Origin: Parietichytrium sp. I65-24A
Taxonomy: Eukaryota > Sar > Bigyra > Thraustochytrida > Thraustochytriidae
Length of the DNA: 32,201 bases
NCBI GenBank assembly: GCA_012862575.1
Contig: BLSF01000146.1
Span: 1-32,201 of the forward strand
Reading direction: 5' to 3'
Part shown: positions 22,003-30,000 of the stretch, piece by piece
Layout of the letters: each line of letters begins with the position of its first letter
Position numbering within the stretch: position 1 is the stretch's first letter
Notes under the pieces: model-generated
Seen by the model: only the letters and a program-made list of their open reading frames with translations
Database searches by the model: none
Told to the model about the DNA's origin: nothing
Program-made: the position numbers and the translations under genes

Positions 22003-23760
22003 ATGCTCAACTTTGTCGAAAAATTGGCGCACAGGATTGAGAATGGTCAAGATACGGAGTTGATATGGGTGGATGAAAACCTGAAGGCGTTACGAACAAT
22101 GACGTTGCGATACATTGATGAAAAGTCCAGTAGTGTTGCTCAGATGCTACACAGCCGATTCAAGCTCAAAAAAGGCGATCGGGCTGTGATTGCATACCCA
22201 TTTGGACTTGATTTCTTAATTGGGATGATAGCATGCTTCAAGATCGGAGTAATTGCGTGTAGTGTATACCCACCCAATCTACTGAAGAACGCCAACGAGT
22301 CAGTACTCAAGTTCAACTACTTTTTAAAAGATGCAAGTGCAAAACTCGTGCTGACAACGCAATCGTTTCGTCGTTTGCTCTTTGGGATGTACCGTCTCGG
22401 TAAACTCCCTGACTTTAAGAAGCAAGAGTACAAGTGGGTGGCAACAGATAAAGACTATGGTAGTCGAATGGGTTTCTCTTGCTTGAAGCAAGGCAGTATA
22501 AATTGCCCCCTGGTGCATTTGAATGAAGAGGACATTGCGTTCATTCAATATACTTCTGGAAGTACAAAGGCTCCAAAAGGAGTGGTTATCACGCATGGTA
22601 TTCTTACAAGACACCTTTGTGTCGCGTTGGGAAACTTTGGAAACAAGGACACAGTAACTGAAGTTGGTTTCACTTGGTTACCTCAATACCATGACTATGC
22701 ACTAATAACCAATTACCTATCTGCGTTGTACAACACGAACATTCGCCTCATTGCAAGCTCTCCATTTAGCTTTATTAAGAAGCCATTAATGTTGCTTCGC
22801 GCGATCGAAAAATACAAAGTCAATTATGTGAACGGGCCAAACTTTGGATACAGTCTTCTACATAAACGCTGGATTGAGAATAACCGTCCAAGTTATGACC
22901 TTTCCTCTCTGCTACATGCAAATATCGCAGCTGAGCCCATTCGAATCGAAACAATTCATAAGATGGTATCAATGGGGATTCCATCCAGTTGCATTTTCCC
23001 GTCCTATGGAATGGCCGAAAGTGTCATTCAGATTACTGGCATGCATTTGAATCCTCACTCAGAGAAGAATGCGCAATATGATCTATTAAAGTACATTCAC
23101 AACGATGCCGTCCCATCGGGTCACATGGACGTCTTCTCATACAATGACAAGGAAATTTTGATTGCGACAAGTAATGATGATGACGGAACGCTCTGTCCAA
23201 TCACAGAGGACGAAAAAGTCGGTGAAATCTTTGTATCTGGCACTGACGTTGCAACGAGTTACTGGAACAAACCAGAAGAGACACACCATGTCTTCCAACG
23301 AAACATCTTTAATGGCAAAGCATGGATGCGCACTGGCGATCTGGGGTACAAGTACAATGATTTGCTCTACATTACCGGCAGGGCGAAAGAGTTGATTATC
23401 ATTGGTGGGAAGAACATCTACCCACAAGATGTGGAATTCGAGGTGGAACAGATTGCTGGCCCAACTAAGCTACGCCTCGGATGCACAATTGCTTTCCAGT
23501 ACAATGACGACGAGATTGGTATTGTCTGTGAGTGGAAAGAGAAGCTCAAACCATCTTCTGGTGCTAGTGCTTCTGAATTTCTATTAAATCTGAAACCCAA
23601 GCTCAATGCAGAGTACAAAATTGGTTACATAGCAATCCATGAAGCGGGATCGATCCCAAAAACTACAAGTGGTAAATTGAAGCGCACATTCGTTCGAGAC
23701 AACTTTGATTCTCTCTCCAATCGCATCGCATCGCATCGCATTGCTTTGTTGATTGATTGA
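22003..23760 (+). CDS. Fatty-acyl-AMP ligase (FAAL)-like adenylating enzyme
   Basis: 585 aa. ANL-family motifs in order: A3 YTSGSTKAPKG (about 183-193), the FAAL-typical FTWLPQYHDYALI, A5 FPSYGMAES, A7 MRTGDLGY, A8 GRAKELIIIGGKNIYPQDVE and A10 PKTTSGKLKR with the catalytic Lys. WLPQYHD and NIYPQD..E are hallmarks of FAALs, which activate fatty acids as acyl-adenylates and pass them to a carrier domain, not to CoA. The obvious acceptor is the carrier domain of the divergent 704-aa protein. Whether the characteristic FAAL insertion is present needs an alignment. The last residues after SLSNRIASHRIA are encoded by CGCAT and TTGA microsatellites. Confidence 0.88.
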   Translation: MLNFVEKLAHRIENGQDTELIWVDENLKALRTMTLRYIDEKSSSVAQMLHSRFKLKKGDRAVIAYPFGLDFLIGMIACFKIGVIACSVYPPNLLKNANESVLKFNYFLKDASAKLVLTTQSFRRLLFGMYRLGKLPDFKKQEYKWVATDKDYGSRMGFSCLKQGSINCPLVHLNEEDIAFIQYTSGSTKAPKGVVITHGILTRHLCVALGNFGNKDTVTEVGFTWLPQYHDYALITNYLSALYNTNIRLIASSPFSFIKKPLMLLRAIEKYKVNYVNGPNFGYSLLHKRWIENNRPSYDLSSLLHANIAAEPIRIETIHKMVSMGIPSSCIFPSYGMAESVIQITGMHLNPHSEKNAQYDLLKYIHNDAVPSGHMDVFSYNDKEILIATSNDDDGTLCPITEDEKVGEIFVSGTDVATSYWNKPEETHHVFQRNIFNGKAWMRTGDLGYKYNDLLYITGRAKELIIIGGKNIYPQDVEFEVEQIAGPTKLRLGCTIAFQYNDDEIGIVCEWKEKLKPSSGASASEFLLNLKPKLNAEYKIGYIAIHEAGSIPKTTSGKLKRTFVRDNFDSLSNRIASHRIALLID

Positions 23761-24171
23761 TTGATTGATCGTTGATTTGGTTAACCTAACCTAACAACCT
23801 AACCTATTTTTACACATCTGTCATGGACTTAAACAAGTTATACGAAGTAATAGAGCGTGCACTATGAAAATGATGGCGGTAGACTTTAATGTTAAGTCAA
23901 GTGTATTTGTAGATTTTAACCTAACCTAACCAAGTAGAGGTGGACTTTAAATACGCTTCATCATCAACCCTAACCTAACCAAATTTAAGCAACTTGTATG
24001 ACATAACATTTGAGAATCTATGTCTTCGAAGGCGGTAGACTTTAAGATTAAGTCAGTCGTATGTCTAGATGATGCGATTCTAAGTAGATAGTGGTGGTGG
24101 ACTTTAACCTTACACAGCCTAAGACTATATACATGATACTTACGCAATAGAGAGAGAGAGAGCGAGAATAA
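23761..24171. repeat. Cluster of (G)GTAGACTTTAA motifs with CCTAAC runs
   Basis: No gene. GGCGGTAGACTTTAA starts at 23875 and 24030, and diverged copies GTAGATTTTAA, GGTGGACTTTAA and GGTGGTGGACTTTAA lie near 23909, 23939 and 24091. Between them are short runs of CCTAA (for example 23780-23803, 23920-23931, 23968-23979). A TTGA run opens the region and a GA run ends it just before the RINGv ATG. Confidence 0.75.
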
Positions 24172-24981
24172 ATGTTGGAAAATGAAATGTCACGCGAGAA
24201 TAATATTGATGCAAAGACGCCATTGATGGTCAAGTCATGTCGCATTTGTCTGGAAGAAGAAGGAGAAGGTTCAAAAAAAGATCTCATTGCACCTTGCTTG
24301 TGTGCTGGAACGTGCAAATATGTCCATCGAGAATGTCTGGACAATTGGCGGGTTGCTGATGTTGGTTTGAACGCGTTCTATCAGTGTCCCAACTGTAAAT
24401 TTCATTACGAGTTTGTAAAAGAGATGAACATCATGCAACGCATCTCTGCCATGTCATGGTTTGTCGCCCAAACTCTGCTGCTGATCGTGGGCTTTCTGGT
24501 CGTCATGTCATGTGCAGCCATCTTTTTTTCATTTTTGATCATTGTATTCGTTCGATCTGATAAGCTTCATTTCTCTGTCGAGAGTCTAATTGAGACACTT
24601 CCAATTGGATTGTTCTTTTCGTTCTTATTGATTGGTTTCATCTCGATCTTTTACATTTCCGTCACCACTCCAAGCAATGCTCGAGGCACCGCTTCAAGCA
24701 CCGCTTCAAGCACAACTCAAAGCACGAATGGTCCAACCTGCAATATCATCGCACCAAATTGTTACTGCCCGCCACCAGCACCATCTCATCATCACAACAA
24801 TTCGATTGTAGATGATCTTGTCGGCGCATTGTTTGCAATCGTGCTCATTTTCATTGCATTGGTTGGATTGTTCACTGCGCTCCAGATTATTTGGACACAA
24901 ATTGAGATCAATCGAACGCGCGCTTGGAAGACACAAATTCATACAAGAATGGTGGTGAAGAATTTAGAAGAAGAAAAGTAA
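24172..24981 (+). CDS. RINGv (MARCH-like) membrane E3 ubiquitin ligase
   Basis: 269 aa. N-terminal C4HC3 RINGv domain: Cys23, Cys26, Cys42, Cys44, His52, Cys55, Cys72 and Cys75, with CxC and a 7-residue spacing to His, plus the Trp of LDNWR. This type recruits an E2 and ubiquitinates membrane proteins. Three hydrophobic segments follow, at about 93-127, 143-163 and 220-250. A loop with STAS/STTQS repeats and a Cys/Pro/His-rich part (NCYCPPPAPSHHHN) separates the second and third. The C-terminal tail is basic. MARCH proteins usually have two helices, here three are predicted. It converges with the zinc-finger gene, stops 17 bp apart. Confidence 0.87.
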   Translation: MLENEMSRENNIDAKTPLMVKSCRICLEEEGEGSKKDLIAPCLCAGTCKYVHRECLDNWRVADVGLNAFYQCPNCKFHYEFVKEMNIMQRISAMSWFVAQTLLLIVGFLVVMSCAAIFFSFLIIVFVRSDKLHFSVESLIETLPIGLFFSFLLIGFISIFYISVTTPSNARGTASSTASSTTQSTNGPTCNIIAPNCYCPPPAPSHHHNNSIVDDLVGALFAIVLIFIALVGLFTALQIIWTQIEINRTRAWKTQIHTRMVVKNLEEEK

Positions 24982-24998
24982 TAAAAAAAGAAATCAAA

Positions 24999-25316
24999 TT
25001 ATTCAGGTATCGTATGCTGATGTAGGGTATGAATTAGGTAACCAGGATAACCGTAAAACCTTTTTTTACAAAATCGGCAATGATATTGAATATTTGGCAT
25101 TGCACAATCATTGCAAATATGTTTTATCAACTCGTCTGAATTGCCATATATTGTTTGACACATAGGACATTTGCGACAACACATCTCATGTATAAAAATG
25201 TTGTCCATATAGTCCGTTCCAAATGTACAGCCTTCTTGTGAGCATCTATACAAATGTACCTCCTCCTCCTCCTGATGTTGAAATTTGCCACAAGTTGTGC
25301 AACGTGGGCGACTCAT
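24999..25316 (-). CDS. C2H2-type zinc-finger protein, 105 aa
   Basis: Cys/His-rich throughout. The last finger is classical: YHCRFCKKRFYGYPGYLIHTLHQH (C-x2-C-x12-H-x4-H). Before it, CPMCQTIYGNSDELIKHICNDC resembles another finger with a Cys in the final position, and the N-terminus has CTTCGKF and YRCSQEGCTFG. Possible roles are nucleic-acid or protein binding. TATA-like element at 25347-25357, about 35 bp before the ATG. Confidence 0.75.
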   Translation of the reverse strand: MSRPRCTTCGKFQHQEEEEVHLYRCSQEGCTFGTDYMDNIFIHEMCCRKCPMCQTIYGNSDELIKHICNDCAMPNIQYHCRFCKKRFYGYPGYLIHTLHQHTIPE

Positions 25317-25346
25317 TTTCTTTCTTTCTTCTTTTTCTCAATACCT

Positions 25347-25357
25347 CTATATATATT
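25347..25357 (-). promoter_or_regulatory. TATA box of the zinc-finger gene
   Basis: AATATATATAG on the minus strand, 31-41 bp before the ATG at 25316. Confidence 0.55.
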
Positions 25358-25372
25358 GCTTTTTAGTTGAAA

Positions 25373-25417
25373 CGAACGCGCGCTTGGAAATCGCACATCC
25401 AAGCAAAGATGATTTAA
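25373..25417 (+). pseudogene. Orphan fragment of a RINGv C-terminal tail
   Basis: Fourteen codons, RTRAWKSHIQAKMI then TAA, match the tail of the RINGv protein (RTRAWKTQIHTRMV). The first 17 bases (CGAACGCGCGCTTGGAA) are identical to 24914-24930. An in-frame TAG lies three codons upstream. It is a remnant of a second RINGv copy left on the far side of the zinc-finger gene. Confidence 0.7.
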
Positions 25418-25512
25418 ACGAAATCGGGGTGGGCTGGTCCTAAAACTTCATTGAGTAGACTATGTCGTTGTAGACTAAACTCTAAGTATGTATTCCTATA
25501 CTATGCTGTATA

Positions 25513-25590
25513 GAACCTCCAAACACCAGCATTATGCAGGTAAAATATTTGTTCGAAAATCTTGAAGTATGGGTGAAACCTGCGGAAGAG
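25513..25590. repeat. Direct repeat R3, copy 1
   Basis: Shares ACCT.CAAACACC, a near-palindrome at 25525-25541 (ACCAGCATTATGCAGGT), TTCGAAAATCTTG and GGTGAAACCTGCGGAAG with copy 2 at 26386-26458. The two copies flank the 232-aa gene in the same orientation. The last block resembles the 3' tip of 18S rRNA with one extra A. Confidence 0.8.
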
Positions 25591-25651
25591 AATTCAGTGT
25601 GGTATGTGATAGATAGATAGGTATGTAATTCTCAATAAAAAAAGACGAATC

Positions 25652-26350
25652 ATGTCAAGCACAAGCAAAGTTCATTCTCTCTACGATGTTTTGCCAGCTT
25701 CATACCAAGATGCGCTGGGTAAGATGGCACGAGATTGGTGTGAACGACCATCCGTGTTTTCTAGTCTTCTACCGAAACTTCCTGGTTCTCCCTTGTTCTC
25801 CAGTGAAGAAAAATATGAACACGTATTGAGCTCTGAAATCATCAAAGAGTTTGAGGATGCCATGCAGATCGAGGTACCAGGCGAATACCTACTGCGACAC
25901 GTCTACATGCATCCAAAGATTGTTGCATTGATCTACAGTGACGGGCGGATTTTTCACCGCCCTTGGACAGGAATTGTGTTTACAGATGTGTGCACAAAGT
26001 ATGCTCTGAGTTTCACTCCAAACCATTCAGAATCATGGTACATGACCATGGCGAGGCTATTTTTGGGTTATCTAATCTCTGATCGACGCGCGCGTAGAAT
26101 GATTACAAGTGAATTAGTTGCAAACTTTCGTTTAGAGATGATTCCCATCTACGAATGGGGGAAAAACTGGTCACGCCGTGACATCGCAGACATGTTTCTA
26201 TTGGAGCTCGATAAATGCAGGCGGGAAAATTTGTGGCGCAAGGCAATTTGTTATGCGCGGTGCTGTGTTTATTTTAACCGAGCGTATTTACAAGGACGAC
26301 GACATGACGAGTCGCGAAAGAAAGATCGATGGAGTTGTTTGATAACCTAA
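25652..26350 (+). CDS. Hypothetical protein, 232 aa
   Basis: Soluble, with no recognised domain. The N-terminal part has SLYDVLPASYQDALGKMARDWC, the middle LRHVYMHPKIVALIYSDGRIF and FTDVCTKYALSF, and the C-terminal third is basic and aromatic (RRENLWRKAICYARCCVYFNRAYLQGRR). A GATAGATAGATAG stretch lies about 40 bp upstream of the ATG. The gene is bracketed by R3 direct repeats, which suggests it may have moved or been duplicated as a unit. Function unknown. Confidence 0.6.
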   Translation: MSSTSKVHSLYDVLPASYQDALGKMARDWCERPSVFSSLLPKLPGSPLFSSEEKYEHVLSSEIIKEFEDAMQIEVPGEYLLRHVYMHPKIVALIYSDGRIFHRPWTGIVFTDVCTKYALSFTPNHSESWYMTMARLFLGYLISDRRARRMITSELVANFRLEMIPIYEWGKNWSRRDIADMFLLELDKCRRENLWRKAICYARCCVYFNRAYLQGRRHDESRKKDRWSCLIT

Positions 26351-26385
26351 AATCAAAGTAGATAATCCTATAGTTGTACTGTCTA

Positions 26386-26458
26386 AGACCTACAAACACC
26401 TGTAATATGCTGGTAAATTATTCCTTCGAAAATCTTGGAGGTGAAACCTGCGGAAGGG
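26386..26458. repeat. Direct repeat R3, copy 2
   Basis: Counterpart of 25513-25590, with a diverged palindrome ACCTGTAATATGCTGGT at 26398-26414 and the same TTCGAAAATCTTGGAGGTGA context. Directly followed by hairpin H6. Confidence 0.8.
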
Positions 26459-26460
26459 TG

Positions 26461-26543
26461 GAACCACTCTTAGAACCACCATTGGAACCATGACTAATCG
26501 CCACAGCAAATGATGGTTCCAAAGATGGTTCAAAGAGTGGTTC
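26461..26543. repeat. Hairpin repeat H6 (longest stem)
   Basis: Positions 26461-26491 pair with 26513-26543 at 28 of 31 positions with a 21-nt loop. The arm contains GAACCACCATTGGAACCA, close to the H1/H2 arm (AAACCACCATTGGAATCA). Confidence 0.9.
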
Positions 26544-26660
26544 CAATAGATCGATTCAAAAACATGGGACTCCTCGAATTCATGAATAGATTTCTCGTTC
26601 TCAACAGATGTGTTCGTAAGCCAGAAAGCCGTTGGAATAAAAGAACAAGTAACCAAAGTC

Positions 26661-26788
26661 CTTGGTGAAATTGAGCAACACACCATTTCTGGTGAATAGA
26701 TATACACAAAATAAGGGCACTGAGTGTGAAAAAAATAACGGACATGTGTATGACCTTTGCGGTTGTACGAGCATTATATAATTTCTAG
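26661..26788. repeat. Direct repeat R2, copy 1
   Basis: Begins CTTGGTGAAATTGAGCA and ends ATATAATTTCTA. About 128 bp, similar along most of its length to 31243-31366. The two copies lie outside the two ends of the exon-array LRR gene in the same orientation. Short minus-strand frames through both share YSPE.V.CSISP, but each is broken elsewhere. Confidence 0.85.
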
Positions 26789-27071
26789 GTCTTACAAAAC
26801 AGTATTGCTAATTAGTCTTCTTACGGAGTCTTTAGAATCTACACAAGGAGACAGGGCAAGCGGAGGCAAGCGGAAGCAAAAGCATCATTCCCTTCGAGCA
26901 AACCTCATTTACATTTCTTACGTTCCGCACTTCTGAAAAGAAAGATCAGTGCTTACGCACTTCTGAAAGTTCAGAATATTGAAATTTATCTATGGAGAGA
27001 GAGACTGACCAAACAAGCACAGGTGGCGCAGCCGACATGTGCAAGCCCGTAGGCAAATTGTGTCTACATGG
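26789..27071. other. Gene-free stretch downstream of the exon-array LRR gene
   Basis: Probably 3' flank or UTR. It contains small direct repeats (GCAAGCGGA twice near 26858-26875, GCACTTCTGAAA twice near 26927-26968). No gene or RNA fold is recognised. Confidence 0.4.
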
Positions 27072-30000
27072 CTAGGCCGCCACTGGCACGTTTGCCGTGT
27101 GAGCAAGCACGAGATTTAAAGTGAAGTGAGAAAGGACCAATACCAGTGAGGTCAACAGGGGTGCAGGTGAAGCTTCAAAGGCAATGACGATAATTAGAGC
27201 TCCAAAAAAAGAGAGGAAAAGCAGAGAGCCGAAGATAGACTCAACTGTAATCCCTCTCCGTTTTCTAAAGAACAAAACTCCTAAAACTGGGGCTATCGAC
27301 AGAACAACCTGAGCAATTGTAATTGTAGTCACCAAATCAATGCTGAAAGAGTCTTCATTAGCATCGCCTGAGCCGACGAACTGCTGTTCTCCACTCAGCT
27401 GGATGTTCCTTTCAAGTGTGGCTTGTATCTTGCTCCGACCCCAACTGAATGGAAAGAGATACGTAAAATGAAGTGTCAGAGAATCCGTAGCTCGCCACTA
27501 TCATTGGAAAGAGGTGCATAAGAAGAGCTGCACAATCAAAGAATGACGTACCTGTAAGAGGTATCAAGAACAGGCCACTCCAAAACGGTTTTGAAGATGC
27601 GAATGCTCAAGACGCGAACGAAGTCAACCACAAAACGCTCCTCCAGACTGCCAAACGAGATGGAAATTAGCCGGCGGTTTTCGATTAATTTGAAGAAAAA
27701 AAACGTACGGGAGAGTTATAAGCACAGTATTCTTTTCCAATGCGTCACCAATCGCAGTAATTCCTTCGCCGAAAATGCCATTGCTTCTAAGACTGAAAGC
27801 GGGCGTTAGTGTGTGTCGCAAAATCAAAATTCAAAATTTAAATGGAGACGACGGAAAGCCTCTAAAACAACACTGACGAAACAATCACGTACTCGAGATG
27901 AGTCAATGCAGCGTTCATTTCAATCGCGTGACCAATCGCTAATGCGCCTGCTTCCCCAATACCATTCACACTAAGACTAAATTCCAGGGTTGCACAACTC
28001 GAGAGTTAGTTTGATAAGTGACAGACTTGATTGAGTGCCAGGAAACTAACTCGAGATAGGTTACTGCAGAATTCGCTTCCAGTGCCCGACTTATTTCCAG
28101 TGCACCTCTACTGCCAATGAAATTGTGACCAAGACTATAATTTTCCATCATTGCACAAGTGAGTCGATAATACTCAACTCCATGGTCAGAAAGCGGGCTC
28201 ATTTCACGTACTCAAGAGAAGTAAGAACAGAATTTTTTTCCAATGCGCGACCGATCCAAAATGCACCACCATCTGAAATCATATTTCCTCCAATACTATT
28301 CCATACAATCGAAGAGTCAGAGATGATTATGCCAATTTCCAATTCACAATGCCAGTGACACCTACTCCAAAGTAATCAGCCCTGTGTTTTTTGCAAGCGC
28401 GCGACTGATTGCCGACGCTGCTCTGCCGAAGATGCGATTTCCTCTAAGACTGCTCGTTTTGGACCGCCCAAGGACAAAGTTAAAGAAAACAGTGAGCAAC
28501 TTAAAGACCTGTTGCATAGCACAAGGCATACCACAACAACGTACGAGAGACTAATCAAAGCACTGTTTTTTTCCAGCGCAAGACTGATAGCCAATGCGCC
28601 ATCGGTACTTATCACGTTGTTCTTGAAGCTAGCAATTTCAAAAATGTTACTATTAGAAGTGTCGCAAGTCAGTGGCCCCGTCAGAAATTAGAGAACTTAC
28701 CCTAGTCGGAGCGTCTTGCTTTCCATCAATTGCGTGGCGATTAATCTCGCTTCGACAAGATCCACTTCACAATCGAACCTGCGCGACATAATGAAGGCGC
28801 CGTGAGATTTATACAAACATGCTATGTCCCATTCGTAACTCACCAGACCTCGAGTACTCCTCTCGCAGCTGCCACAACTCCCTTCAAGACTGAATCCACT
28901 GTCAAATAGGACGCCTTTGCTCCGCAAACCAAGTGGTCTTCGTATTTTCCAAGATTAGAAATTGGTGCCGACTTGTGTTGATTCAACCCTACCTTCATCC
29001 CCGACAAGCGATCGATCGATAGTGCTCCTTCGGCGCCAAAATTTCTCAACGAAAGACTGATTTGCAAGACACGAGATCGTCAGCTACAAAGCACGAATCT
29101 GTTCAGCAAGAACGTGTACATTCAATCAAACCGTGTAAGGTTAGAGTCTCACGTACTCCAACTGAGCCAGCAGAATGTTCTTCTCCAATGCGCGACCGAT
29201 CGCTGATGCTACTTCATCGCCAATGTTGTTATTCCGAAGACTATTTCATCACAAGAAAGGAAAGAAATCGTCAGCCACCAAGTCCGAGAAAGTTTAGTAG
29301 GGTGCTAGAAAACCAAACCGGTGTCAAAGTCATACGTACTCCAATTTAGTCAGCGCAGTGTTCTTCTCCAACGCGCGACCGATCGCTGATGCTCCTTCAT
29401 CGCCAATTTCATTTTCTTGAAGACTTTCTCATTACAAAATGACATAAAATCGTCAGCCACCAAGTCCGAGAAAGTTTAGTAGGGTGCTAAACATTGTCAC
29501 CAAACCGGTGTCAAAGTCACACGTACTTCAACGTAGTCAGTGCAGTGTTCTTCTCCAACGCGGAACCGATCGCTGATGCTCCTTCACCGCCAATATTGTT
29601 ACCATTAAGACTATTTCATTCCAAAAAGACACGAATTCGTCAGCCACCAAGTCCGAGAAAGTTTAAACATTGTCACCAAACCGGTATCAAAGTCACACGT
29701 ACTCCAATGTAGTCAGCGCAGTGTTCTTCTCCAACGCGCGACCGATCGCTGATGCTCCTTTAGCGCCAATCTCGTTATAAGAAAGACTATTTCATTTCAA
29801 AAAGACATGAAGTCGTCAGCCACCAAGTCCGAGAAAGTTTAGTAGGGTGCTAAAAAATGTCACCAAACCGGTGTCAAAGTCACACGTACTCCAATCTAGT
29901 CAGCGCAGAGTTCTTCTCCAACGCGCGACCAATTGCTGATCCTCCTTCAGCGCCAATTTTATTACTATAAAGACTATATCGTTACAAAGAGACATGAAGT

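Noticed and set aside
23780-23990. Telomere or chromosome end
   Set aside because: CCTAA runs are only two to three units long, mixed with other sequence, and genes continue on both sides.
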